Assembly (NCBI GenBank): GCA_015680685.1
Contig: MNCI01017783.1
Span: 306,938 to 356,894, forward strand
Direction: 5' to 3'
DNA length: 49,957 bases
From: Gnetum montanum
Lineage: Eukaryota; Streptophyta; Gnetopsida; Gnetales; Gnetaceae
Positions 1-10,300 of the stretch are shown here, in pieces (position 1 is the stretch's first letter; every line of letters begins with the position of its first letter). A model generated the notes under the pieces. That model searched no databases, was not told the origin of the DNA, and saw only the letters and a list, made by a program, of their open reading frames with translations. The position numbers and the translations under genes are program-made.

Positions 1-430
1 GCGTCCTTTCTTTAAACACAGCCATAGGAAGGGACAACATAACTTTGAGGCCACTACACCTTCCAACTCAGCACAAGTCCAACAATGTGGTGCACCCTTA
101 CCTTCGAACCCAACGTCTCATGTAACTTCATCAGGGCCACCAACTGACACTCCAACAACTATACAGCCCAATGAACACAACCATGGGAGGCATCAGCCTA
201 ATTCTTGAATACCATCTAACAGTCCTAAACATCATAGTAGGTCAACTCGTTATCCGGGAACTACATCGTATGAAGTGCCCCACTGTGTTTATTATAAAGT
301 GTGTGAAATCCAAGGTGATAAGTATGGACTAGTTTCAATATTTCCAATATGCAAGGATCCTCATTTTTCATTTATTAATCCTTGCCATACTCAACCGATT
401 AGTTATGGGGGATATCCCCCATTTCAATAA
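1..430 (+). pseudogene. gag C-terminal tail, element A (partial)
   Basis: This is the last part of the non-autonomous gag, cut by the window edge. It matches the ends of the gags of B (to 20214) and C (to 43533). Shared features are a Pro/Ser/Tyr/His-rich low-complexity tail, the phrase CKDPH, and a terminal GGYPPF followed by one more codon and TAA at 428-430. The zinc knuckle lies upstream, outside the window. At least one in-frame stop interrupts the tail. Function is inferred from the homologous copies: capsid/nucleocapsid precursor of a virus-like particle. Confidence 0.7.
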
Positions 431-1823
431 CAAGCAAGATTAATAAATATTTTTCATTTTCTTTAATTTTACAACTTTTTGTTTTCCAGTTTTTCATTTT
501 TTAACATTTTGTTTTATCTTTTTATCTTTTTGTGTGTCTGTGTGTTTGTCTTTTTCTATTTTTGTAAGTAATCTCATCGACGAATAGAACACTCATGTGG
601 ATCATTGGTTGAGGTGTGTTTTATGTTATTAAGTCATTATTTGGAACAGTGAGCCCATTACACCCACTCATCCACTCTATAAATAAAGAGGTTCTATTCT
701 AGGGTACAGTGATATTCTTGATATTTCTAAAACTTAAAACTAATTTTGTGTTCATTGTACCCAGAATGAAGAAGGATGTACCAAGAGGGAATGATTAGGG
801 TGTGACATCAAGGGGACTTGCGGATTCTCTTTGGTGATGCCTGTGGAAGTTATCATGCAATATGGTTGTACTAAGATCCTTGTAGATCTAACGAAAAATG
901 GGAGTAAGAGTAATCAAAAGGGCACTCAAAAATAAAAAGCTATTCTAGGGGGACCCACTAGAAAGACATGCACCCATGCCTGAGGGTTGGCGGCTTCCTT
1001 GGATTTAGTAAAGTGAAAAAAACAAAAGAGAGAAAAAGAAAAGAAAAAGAAGTGCCATAAAACAAAAATCACTCCTCCTTTGTACTAAACGCCAAGTGAT
1101 CATACGCCTTGTTGTTATGGTACTCTCATAGTTGGTCACCATGGGATGAACCAATGCGATGTCACTGATTGGAAGGATGGACTTGGTCCTGATCTTGGAA
1201 CGATGGGTTAATGACACCTTAATCATGCTTTTCATGCAGGATTCATTGTGCCCTGGGTCATATACCTCATGTCCCAATCTCTACGATCCCTTTCTACACT
1301 TCGTCTCATCTCACTATTCGTGTAATTGTAGCTTTTGTCCCGTGTAGCATAGAATTTTCATCTCATTTCGGTGATATTTACATGTGTGTGTTTTGTGGAG
1401 TTAGCGCAAATTACATTTAACCCTTCTAGTGCCCACGGACACTTGAAGTGTGGTTACACAAGGGCATAATAGGTTGAAACCTGCTTTGGGGAGGACCCAC
1501 TTGTGTAATTTTTCTTAATCTTCACTAATTCTCTAGTTCAAACACACAATTTCTTACCCTCAGCTTAATTTTTCATAATTTTCTTTCCCTCTTATTATCC
1601 CTCAAAACTTTAACGTTCCAATGTACCATTACATTCCCTTTTCTTCATAAATGCCAAATTTTTAATTACCCAAATTCACATCATTATCATTAAGCGTGCC
1701 TCTCAAATTAATCAAATTACCCTAGGATATCTTCATACTTGTCCATGTCCTCATTTTACACCATCAATTTCAAGAAAATCCTTAAAAAATTTGGTATTTT
1801 TCATGTGTCCTACATCACTGGGG

Positions 1824-1916
1824 ACGAGATATCGCATACGCGATATCGCGTCCCACGTGATATCGCGTACACGATGTATCGTACACGATATCGTGTCCTA
1901 TTTACCTATAAATAGG
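1824..1916 (+). promoter_or_regulatory. Internal palindrome array plus TATA box upstream of ORF2
   Basis: Repeated GATATC cores flanked by CG-containing arms run from about 1824 to 1897, then CTATAAATAGG follows at 1906-1916. This is the arrangement seen in the LTR promoters of the same family, but here it sits between gag and ORF2, about 470 bp before the ORF2 ATG. Weaker versions occur at 21594-21632 (B) and, on the minus strand, 49022-49080 (D). I infer a second promoter for ORF2. No transcript evidence is available. Confidence 0.5.
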
Positions 1917-2087
1917 AACCCCCACTGAAACGCTTAGCATCATGTTGCCATTTACGTGGGGTTAATATTTGAAATTTTTCTCTACGACTTGCGATTGCGT
2001 AACCCTCGCTTTTTCACTGATATCTCATGCGCTGGTGCTTCGATTTTAATTTCGTTTAAACCTGCTTGAACCTAGAGCGTTCAGTTT

Positions 2088-2103
2088 AGTCATGGGGGAG
2101 GGA
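2088..2103 (+). promoter_or_regulatory. Internal polypurine-tract-like block
   Basis: GTCATGGGGGAGGG here closely matches the tract just before the 3' LTR (GTCATGGGGGTA, 5331-5342). Equivalent internal copies lie at 21807-21820 (B), 48836-48850 (D, minus) and 27375-27390 (G, minus), each 200-310 bp upstream of the start of the 3'-proximal ORF. It may be a central polypurine tract or a relic of an ancestral 3' end. Confidence 0.4.
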
Positions 2104-2365
2104 CACTCACCGAAAAGTGCCTAAATTTCTTGAAATTTGTCATCGCCCAAAGGACATCAATTAGGGTAATTAATACTAACACTTAGAAAAATTGTGCAAA
2201 AAATCATATGACCTTAAGTATACCGGGAGATTAAAATGAAATCCACCTAAGTCATAGGATCCATTATTATAATTTTCGGGCACAATCACATGATAACATA
2301 AGATCTTTAATTAAAGGCATGTAGTAAGGTATAACTTAACTTTGAAAAAAACCTTACTAACGTTT

Positions 2366-2382
2366 GGCCTGTGTGATTGCAG
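2366..2382 (+). promoter_or_regulatory. Splice-acceptor-like sequence abutting the ORF2 ATG
   Basis: TGTGTGATTGCAG is immediately followed by ATGGCC. The same junction is present in D (minus, from about 48551 down to the ATG at 48538). Related junctions, GTGTGTGCAG/ATGGC in G (27174-27186) and ATCACAG/ATGGC in H (7137-7146), precede their 3'-proximal frames. Conservation across both autonomous-type and non-autonomous elements suggests that the 3' ORF is translated from a spliced message. No donor could be assigned. Confidence 0.45.
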
Positions 2383-5171
2383 ATGGCCCCGAAACATGCT
2401 CAATGAGAGGGTCCTACTCAAGGTGAAGCAAAACAACCTCGGAGAGGTGGAAGATGGGTCCCTGCCGGACAACATGCAGAACAGGAGGTGCAATCATTCA
2501 ACATCCATCAAGAAGAACCTCCTACAAGGTGGTTCGAGCAGGTAGAAAGAGGAGCTGTTGCTGTGCTTGAACCGGGATAACAACTCAGGTTGCCCTCGGA
2601 ATGTGTTCAGGCTATCCATACGAAGTCCACAATTGCTGCGGTAATCATGGAGCTTAACTTCGAACCTTTTGTAGAGTTTGCTCCTAAGGCTATTAGGGAT
2701 CACCTTAAAGGGTTTTCCTTATGGCCTGTCCTCTCTGAGTGTAGTGCCTGGTACTTACGTGAAACATACCTGTTCTGGCACAATAAGGAGCAAGGCACCA
2801 TGGTTAACATTTGTGGTGTGATGGTTGACTTTTCTGCACAGGCGTTTTCGAAAGTGTTAAACCTTCTGAATTCAAGCCCCCATGTTGCTCGGTTATCTAT
2901 TCGATTAGACCCCAATGTGCAAAAGGATTAGTTAGAGAAGGCTTATGGCAGAGATAAAGCTTTTGGTGAGCTGATGATGGAAGAGCAGGTTTATTTCAAA
3001 ATTGGAACCTATCACCTCTTCCCCACAAAAGGTTTAAAAAGAATATCAACGTATGCAGCGAGAGGATGTGCAGTGTTGATGGGAAAGGTTAATGCTAACC
3101 TTCCCCATCTATATTTGATGGAGATCCTAAGGCGATTCAAAGAACGGAAGTCAAGGAAGATGGTGTTTCCTTTTTCCTGCCTTATCAGAAAACTGTGCTG
3201 TTAGGCTAGTATTCGGGGATACACAAATGATGTCCTCTGAAAGGCCCAGAATGCTTCTTATGCTGAGTTATTAAAGGTGCCAGCTCCAAGAAAGAGCACT
3301 GGCAAAGAGTTGGGACCAGATGAAGAAGAAGAACAGATGACTGGATCACCTGCAACTCAACTTGTAGGACCTAGTCAACCTCCAGCCATAGGTCCCAGCC
3401 AACAACAAGAAGCAGAACCCAGCACAGGCTAGGATTAGCCACCGTCGCTGCAAGACTATAGACCGTTGATGAGCCATCTTAGGGCTATCGCCGAGACGGT
3501 TAGTTGGGGAAGTCATGATGATGCAAATCTCTTCCACGTCATCGATGATGCTGACCAGCCTACTATTTCATTAGATCGGACAAGGGGTGAATTATCCATC
3601 CAAACAGGAGGAGGGGAAAGTAGATGGTCACAATAGATCTCTAGAAACGTGGCATCTTTTCAAGTGCAGTTAGAGACTAGTGAAGGGGCCACTGTTGTGA
3701 TCATGCAACACCAAGATGCCACAGAAGCTGCTGAAGTGGTCACTGACCACATCAAGGAATCTTTCAATGTACCTATTGTGCCACCGATAGATCTTTCAGG
3801 AGCATGGGATGCTCAAACTCTTGCTAGAACCTCAATGACTCCTGCGGAACATGGGGATGCACTGGATAGATTGCTTCAAACAGGACAAGTTTTGACGTCT
3901 TTGTTTGACATCCCCCAGGATGTAATAGCAATTCAATCAGACCTCATTTCCACAAAGGGGAAGCTGGTCATATCCAAAGTAAGGGCAGAGCATGCTGAAG
4001 CTGAAGTGTAGAAACTACAAGAGTAGCTCGTAGCCTTACAAGTAGTATAGTAGGATCCTTTGCAGTTTGTTCCCGCAGACCAGCTAGACAACTTTAGAAT
4101 TGAGCAATTAACAAAACTAATTGTAGAAAATAAGAAGGTGGGAGAAGAAAAGGAGACAGCCACTTGGGATGCCTCCACAGCTCAAGCACAAACTCATGTG
4201 CATCTTAAGGCACTCAGGGCCTTAGAAGAAGAAAATAAGCAGTTGGTTGCAGATAACCTTCAATTGACTTCTGTGGATAAAAAAAGAATGTTCTTGATGA
4301 ACACTTTCATTAGTTACGAGAACAGTTCATTCGGGTCAACCGAGATGTAAGCCGTTTAGCTAGAGAAAATTGAATCCTCTTAATGGAGGAGGTACACGCT
4401 GTTTGACAAAAATCAGCCATCGAGATCAGCGTGTGGCAGAATGAGGCTAAACGACATAAGAAGTTGAAGGAGCATTTCTGTGAACAGGTGGGGATGTACA
4501 AACAAATCCTGGAGAAGGAGATCCATATTGCCAAGGCTCAAATCAACAACATCAGTGCTCAGAACACTAATTAGAGGGCCATATTGGACACTTACGCCTT
4601 TGCCCACCAAGCGAAAATTAAGAACCGAGACCTGCAGATCCAAGACTTGACAAAGTACATGGAGTTCGCAAACCTTAGATATGCCAACCTGGCCATGTTA
4701 ATAGCAGGACGCCCGAGGTTAGAGCTTGAGCAGTAGGTAGCTTCCACATATATCAAATATGAAGCAGAATTTGCAGAGCGAAAGAAGTTGGTTGAGAAAC
4801 TAGATGTCGCAAATTCTGAACTTGCGGTGGTAAAAGAAAGCTACCAAGGATAGAAAGATGTTGCAACCGACTTGGCTTGATGGCTAACCAAGATTCATGA
4901 ATACAAAGAAAAAGCCATAGCCTATGAAGAGGAACGATGGGTGTTCACGGTGTGGTACATCAAAGCTAATCAAATGTTCCCGCAACTACCCTGTTCGTGG
5001 GAAGTGCCAACTCCGTCAAACATTGGAACATTAGCATGGACGGCACAGGACCCTCAGACTGAAGAGGAGAAGCTCCAGGCCATTCTTCAGCGTCGTCAAC
5101 CTTCCAAGCTTGGAGCATGTGACAAAAGGAAAGCACCCATGGAGGAGCCACCACCACCAAAAACTACATGA
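2383..5171 (+). pseudogene. ORF2 of element A, 'putative plant transposon protein'-like with long coiled coil (decayed)
   Basis: About 929 codons run from the ATG at 2383 (right after the CAG acceptor) to the TGA at 5169. Several in-frame stops interrupt it, and there is a frameshift near the A-run at about 4280. Regions: a short N-terminal segment rich in Q/G/P; a globular region (about 2590-3245) with the ICGVMVDFSAQAF and MVFPFSCLIRKLC segments, recalling the PF20167 plant transposon domain; a P/Q/E linker (about 3270-3440); a segment conserved in B and D (about 3450-3900, DYRPLMSHLRAIAETVSW); a long E/K/Q-rich probable coiled coil (about 3930-4930); and a conserved end with a MFPQLPCSW motif and a proline run. 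No membrane segment or signal peptide is evident, which argues against an envelope protein even though it occupies the env position of Athila-type elements. The family assignment is from memory of the domain pattern; the function is unknown. Confidence 0.65.
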
Positions 5172-5328
5172 GTTCCACATTTTTGTAGTTGTAGTATTTT
5201 TTCTCTGTGTTGTGTCTTCCCACATTGTGGCATTAGTCCATTTCTTTTTCCAGTTAATAATCCCATACCTATCCACTGTCTAATCAATGAAGCTTGTTCT
5301 CCTTGTAACTCGAGGACGAGTTTTTATT

Positions 5329-5342
5329 CAGTCATGGGGGTA
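5329..5342 (+). other. Polypurine tract, element A
   Basis: TCAGTCATGGGGGTA lies directly before the LTR start TGATGAG. This is the expected plus-strand primer site. Matching tracts precede the LTRs of B, D, G and H. Confidence 0.7.
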
Positions 5343-6284
5343 TGATGAGACGCGATTTGCATAGGCTGCAATATCACGTACGTGATATCGCGTCCGCCGC
5401 GATATTGCATCCCCCGCGATATCGTGTATGCGATATCGCGTCTTCCCTATGATATCTTGTATGCGATATCACAGTCTGCCGCCATATCTAAAAATAAGAC
5501 ATGGCTCTCCCTTGTTTAGGGATCCCAGTTTTAGAGTAGCGAAGCTTTGGCAGTTTGATCCCTCCAGAGTTAGATTTTTTTTCCCGTGTCTGCCCGCAGT
5601 GTGGTGAATGTAATTGTACGGTGTCTTTATTCAAGTGTGCTGTACTTGGACACACACATGACATGCAATAAAGATTGAGATTACTTCATCATTTCAGCAT
5701 TCACTTTGTTATTTATTTATTTATTATTTATTTAATGTTATTTACTGTTTTCTCTCTCTCACCCTTAAACTCCTAGAACGTGGAATGAGTATGACTTGAT
5801 TACGAGCATTTAAGTGTGAATGCTTAGTAGCCCATTGGTGTAGCTAGGATCTATGCTTGGTAACCCAGTGGTGTATTTGGGATCTACGCTTGGTAATCCC
5901 AATGGCATACCTAGGATCTACGCTTGGTAGTCCCAGTGGTAGTCATGCACAAGGTCCAAGATGTGGACGGTTGATCAAGGAATCAGTTACTCGTCGCACT
6001 TAGGCTAGATTAAATTTTCTTACCCTTTTCCTCCTAGTTTAGTTTAGTTAATATTATTTTCCACTGCCTTCAGGAGTAGCATAGTTTAGGAACACATCAT
6101 ACACCTCATCTGGACTAAACCATACGTGAAAAATGCAATACTAGTCTAGGTGGGAAGGCAGCGAACTGCGACCTAAGGATAACTATCTAGGTGCCACAAC
6201 TAGTCCATATGCGGAGTTTGACCGGATCACGTGTGCGATGCTCGTTTCGTATGGTTGAGTATAGGGGTACCTCGCCACTCATCA
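5343..6284 (+). repeat. 3' LTR of element A (942 bp)
   Basis: Starts TGATGAGACG and ends CGCCACTCATCA, with a polypurine tract before it. It contains the GATATC palindrome array (about 5353-5475) and a weak TATA-like CTAAAAATAAG near 5488. Further in are a conserved GCCCGCAGTGTG block near 5592-5602, an AATAAAG signal near 5669, a 33-34 bp tandem repeat (5822-5950) and a conserved end shared by all LTRs here (TATGGTTGAGT then CGCCACTCATCA). Confidence 0.9.
5822..5950 (+). repeat. 33-34 bp tandem repeat within the LTR of A
   Basis: Four successive units start GCTTRGTA at 5822, 5855, 5888 and 5922, each with a CCCA(G/A/T)TGG core; the last is partial. The equivalent part of B, C and D has only about two units, so copy number varies between subfamilies. 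Confidence 0.75.
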
Positions 6285-6731
6285 GTTAACGTAAGCTCGA
6301 AGTGATCGTACTTATGTTCATTAATTAATTGCTATTAATTACTTAAGTAAAATTCATTAAAGTAATGTGCATAAATAATAAATGCATAGGGAAACATTAA
6401 TATATTCCAAGTGCTACAAGGTTTGATAAAAAATGCTCATCTTTATTGTTGTTCACATTGATTTGCTCAAGTACATCAACACTCAAATAAAGATCCATAC
6501 ACTTATTTGACTCCTGCTATGGGCACTTAGAAAATATTCTAACTTTTAGAAGGAAAAATTATAAGAGCCTCACTGCAACTAATGGAAGAATGGGATGAAT
6601 CGTGTGCCTAAGTGTTGTATTTATAGGTAGGCATGCATTTCACAATATCGAATATCTGATAGCATAGCATGGGCTGCAATACTCAATATTAAAGCTTCAA
6701 TATTGGGGCATAGAAAGAATACAATTCATCA
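6285..6731 (-). repeat. 3' LTR of element H, inner part
   Basis: Aligns with 15531-15983 of H's other LTR (shared landmarks: TTAACATAAGCTC-type start, tandem TTAATTA, GATGAATC). The outer ~390 bp are absent because A is inserted at 6284/6285. On the minus strand the LTR begins TGATGAATTG, preceded by the tract GTCATGGAGGTA (6743-6732). Confidence 0.8.
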
Positions 6732-6743
6732 TACCTCCATGAC

Positions 6744-8884
6744 TGGATGAAAACTTGTCCTCAATTAAACAAAAGGAGGAACAAGTTCTTTACAAAATAT
6801 TGGAAAGGTATGGGATTATGACTAACTAATTAATACATAGCTTGACTCTTACCAAACAAATAGACGCTAAGTGTCCAAGTGCATGAATTTACAATCTTTT
6901 ACGAAATTTGATGTTCATGACAAAAAAATTGAACACCATGACAAAAATTGGCATCCAAACCCCTCTGGTGGCTTGAAGATGAAGGAGAGGATCAAATGGT
7001 CTTGAATAGGTCTCATTGCATGAGCTTCTCTTATCTACCCTTGGGGCTATTCAAGCTATTAAACCCTTCTAGCTTTAGGCCACTTGCCCCTTGGTTGGCA
7101 TAATCTTGCTTCCAATCCATGCTTCCCTTTTGGTGCCATCTGTGATCATAAAAAAATCAAGGATTAGCATGCGATGTGTAACTTATAACAATTAGGTACT
7201 TTATCTCTTTGGGCAATTACACCTAGCTAAGTTGCAATCATGATAAATTGATTATCTTAATATTATTTGATTTTAGTGACTACTAGAGTTCGTTGAAAGG
7301 GATTAACTTGCATAAAGTAGTGATTTTAATGTTATTTCATTTCTTAAACCCTTGTGGAAGCAAGGGAAATTTTGAAAAAAATTTCTTCAAAAACCTAAGG
7401 TTTGTGGCCTCCACGATGTATAGCTTACCTCTGATAGTGGTAGGACTAAAAAATGAGGTAAATCAGATAAGAGATTTAAAACTTATGGGCTCTAAAAATT
7501 TTCAACATTAAAGATAAGGAAAAAACAAAGAATTTTTACACAAACTTGAAGTTCTTGGAGAGATAAAAAAGCCATGAACATGATGAATTGCTTGAAGAGG
7601 GTTAGATAATTCATAAAAAAGGAGTTTTTCATTAGAGAACATCCTGAATGAGTGCACAATTAGATGCCACCAATGGAACACACAAAGGATTTGATCAGGA
7701 AAATGCCTACGGATAAGGAACTTAACTAGCTAAACCAAGAGGTATGCAAGTGGTCCCTCCCATAGTACACACATGTCCTTAATTCCCTTACATGCCTTCA
7801 AACTAAGGAGTCCATAGGCCCCATGGATAATTAATGGTTGTGAAAAAGTAAGAATGAAATTCCATAAGAATATACCTAAGAATTTAAACACATCAAACCA
7901 AAACATCGAACAAAATCATAAAAAATTGGTAGTAAGGTGAACTATGGGAAGAAGTAGTGGATGAAAGAGAAAGTGGAATGGAATCATGGTCACATGAAGT
8001 CCCTTATGTATTTTATGGTTAAGATGACCTGATAAAGTTTATCCTTAGTTTAGATCAAAACCAACCACTTCCAGTGACTTTTCATCAATACCCTAGGACC
8101 TATCCACCCCCTCAAGACACAAGAATGCTCCCATAGATCAATCACTACTCCTTAAAAACAAGCAGGAAGTGAGAAAGGGCCTTAGTTAGAGGGGACCTTT
8201 AGGCATGGGAAACATATCTTTCTAGTCCCATAACTAGTGCTTGTAGCCTATTATTGAGTCTAAGAGATGTGATTTAAATTCCCATCATTTTTTTAGTTTT
8301 ATATTTTTATGATTTTTGAATGGGAACCACACCATGCAAAGACTTTAACTTCCTGTTATCGATCGATAGCAGAATTGTAAGAAATCCATGAAAACACATG
8401 CACTCAAGAGGGTAGGAAAGTATAGAGAACATCGAATCCCCTTGAAATTACACCCTTGTCTATCCATTTAATCTTTTCCAAGTTTGGAACCTATCAAAGT
8501 TACCAATTCATTAAAAGTTTCACTAAGGAAGGAACCTCATATTTCCAAAACAAGGAATGCCATAGCATTTTGTGGATGGATGGATGATATGGAATCATTG
8601 CCTTTTTCATGAAAAGAACCCATGTCTTAGTTATCAATATCAAAACTCAAAGATAGAATCTAGACATTAGAAATCAAATAACATTATAGTACAAACCACC
8701 ATCAGCAAACAACAATAGTTGCACCATGTCGTGGTGACAATAAAGGACAAGAAGACAAAGATAAGAAAAAAAATCAAAATAAAGCAAAATATAAAAGAAA
8801 TTATAAAATATTCAAGAAAGATAAAATATACTAGGGATATTGTAAAACAAAAATGGTTAAAAATAAGAATTTTTTTTTGAAAAA
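6744..8884 (-). other. 3' region of element H downstream of integrase
   Basis: No intact gene. Several blocks match G's 3' region, for example around 7900-8250 versus 27770-28040 and the A-rich tract near 8740-8870. On the minus strand a CACAG/ATGGC junction lies at 7137-7146, the position where G has a short ORF and A/D have ORF2. In H the frame after that ATG meets stops within about 30 codons. The 72-codon plus-strand frame at 7293-7511 has no family resemblance and is not supported. Confidence 0.5.
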
Positions 8885-10300
8885 CTAAGGAACCACTTTG
8901 TATGATTTAGTGTGGATTACCATCTCCCCCACAATTAAGATGGAAGGAGAAGATCTAAAAATTTGAGCATGCTTGTCCATTCGAGGAGGTGTTGCTAAAC
9001 TAGCTCTCTTGGGTTCATGAAAAGGTTTCACTTGTTTCATGTTGACCAACAGCTTTTTATTTGGGCTTTCATGTTTGTATATCAACATGGCCCTAAAAGA
9101 AAAGGTTTTATAGATGATGTAAGATCCTTTCCATAACATTTGGAACTTAGTTCATTGTGGCACATGTATGGGGTTTTAATAAAGGACCTTGTCTCTCAGT
9201 TAAAATTTTACCTTCCTTATTTTGAGGTCATGGTGTTGCTTGTTGAATGCCTTGTACACTTCATTCAAAGATAGGGCCACTAATCGGTTCTCATGTAGCA
9301 TGTTGAGATTTATTTTTTCTTTCTTTTTGTGCTAGACTTAGGTCAAGGTCAAGGTCACAAGCTATTTAAAGTGTACAAAGCTTGGGTAGAATAGGAAGAG
9401 TTGGCAATTTTCCATACACTAGGTCATAGGGAGAATGACCTATAGAGAGTTTCCAAGTTGAGTGGTAGGCCTAGAGGGCATCATTAAGTTTAGTTATCCA
9501 ATCTCTCCTATATTTGCTAATTTTTGTTAAGATCATAGTGATCTCTCTATTCATAACCTCAGCTTGACCGTTGACTTGGAGGTGGTAGGGTGCTATTAAT
9601 TTATGTTCTACTCCTAAGTGTTGCATGAGCTTTCTAAAGGTAGTACCTATAAATTAAGTACCATTGTCAAAAATAAGTGCACATGGTGCACCAAACCTAT
9701 TTACAACATTTTGTTGTACAAATCCAAAAGCTGTAGAAGATGTATAGTTAGTGATAGCTACTGCTTCTACACATTTCATACAATAGTCAACAGTGACTAT
9801 GATGTATGCCTTTTCATTCGACATGGGTGTGATGGTACCCATGAAGTTAATGCCCCATATGTCAAAAAATTCTAGTGGTTGGATCCACTGCTAAGGTCCC
9901 TCCATATGAGTGGTCATCCCACCATTGCATTGGTAGTGTTCATAGGAGCAAACAAATTGGTGAGTGTCCCTAAAAAGTATTGGCCAATAATACCCTACCA
10001 TTAAGATCTTAATAATAATGCATTTCCCAACATAGTGATCTCTACAGGGGCCCTCACAAGCATCTTGGGGAATGCACAGTTGATCATCATTAGGAACATA
10101 CTAATGAACTAGGCCATCAATGTACACCTTGTAAAGATATTCGTTAATCTCCATGAAGTGTTTTGCCTAGTGAAAAAACTATTGTTTCTTCCTATTATCC
10201 AGCTCTTGTGGCATCTCCTAAGTGAGAAGGTAGGTGAGAATGCCATTGTACTAATTAGGTTCATTTGACATTTGTTTAGTTATAGCCCCAACAAGGAGAA
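8885..10300 (-). pseudogene. Integrase region of element H pol (decayed)
   Basis: On the minus strand the spacer typical of Tat/Athila pol (with an EYLYKVYIDGLVH stretch) is followed by the zinc-binding region and GYYWPILFRDTHQFV at about 10000-9950, then the catalytic core. In the core the first acidic residue is replaced by Asn (GINFMG, codon 9846-9848, where the family has Asp). The second Asp is kept (FDNGT, codon 9666-9668) and the Glu is kept (NGQAEVMNRE, codon 9558-9560). The zinc-binding cysteines are partly lost. An 84-codon segment (9139-8885) is the C-terminal extension. Integrase would insert the cDNA. This copy is inactive from both stops and the Asp-to-Asn change. Confidence 0.85.

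Larger units (their letters stand above)
431..2382 (+). other. Non-coding spacer between gag and ORF2, element A
   Basis: No credible coding frame. In order it holds a T-rich tract (about 435-560), an A/G-rich tract (about 1014-1070), a conserved block around 1484-1500 (CTTTGGGGAGGACCCAC), a palindrome array with TATA box (1824-1916), a polypurine-like block (2088-2103) and a splice-acceptor-like sequence before the ORF2 start. The 1484-1500 block occurs as its exact reverse complement at 27567-27583 in G, downstream of where integrase would be. I therefore infer that this spacer descends from the 3' untranslated region of the autonomous parent. The homologous spacers are 20215-22085 (B), 43534-44743 (C) and 48539-49706 (D). 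Confidence 0.7.
1..6284 (+). mobile_element. Element A: 3' part of a non-autonomous Ty3/gypsy (Tat/Athila-like) LTR retrotransposon
   Basis: The order is gag tail (1-430), spacer (431-2382), ORF2 (2383-5171), polypurine tract and 3' LTR (5343-6284). The LTR ends in CTCATCA and is followed at once by sequence matching the middle of H's LTR in the opposite orientation, so A is inserted in H's 3' LTR. The rest of A and the missing outer part of H's LTR must lie left of the window. No protease, RT or integrase occurs between gag and ORF2. B and D have the same structure. The downstream half of the target duplication would be GTTAA (6285-6289), which cannot be checked here. Confidence 0.88.

Noticed and set aside
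2383-5171. Envelope-like gene
   Set aside because: It is in the env position, but no signal peptide or membrane segment is evident and the N-terminal domain resembles the plant transposon protein family.
5343-5497. CRISPR-like array
   Set aside because: The palindromic units are irregular, have no unique spacers of constant length, and lie in LTR promoters of a plant retroelement.
7293-7511. 72-codon plus-strand frame
   Set aside because: Antisense within H's 3' region, with no similarity or conserved counterpart in G.
9618-9875. 85-codon plus-strand frame
   Set aside because: Antisense shadow of the integrase core of H.
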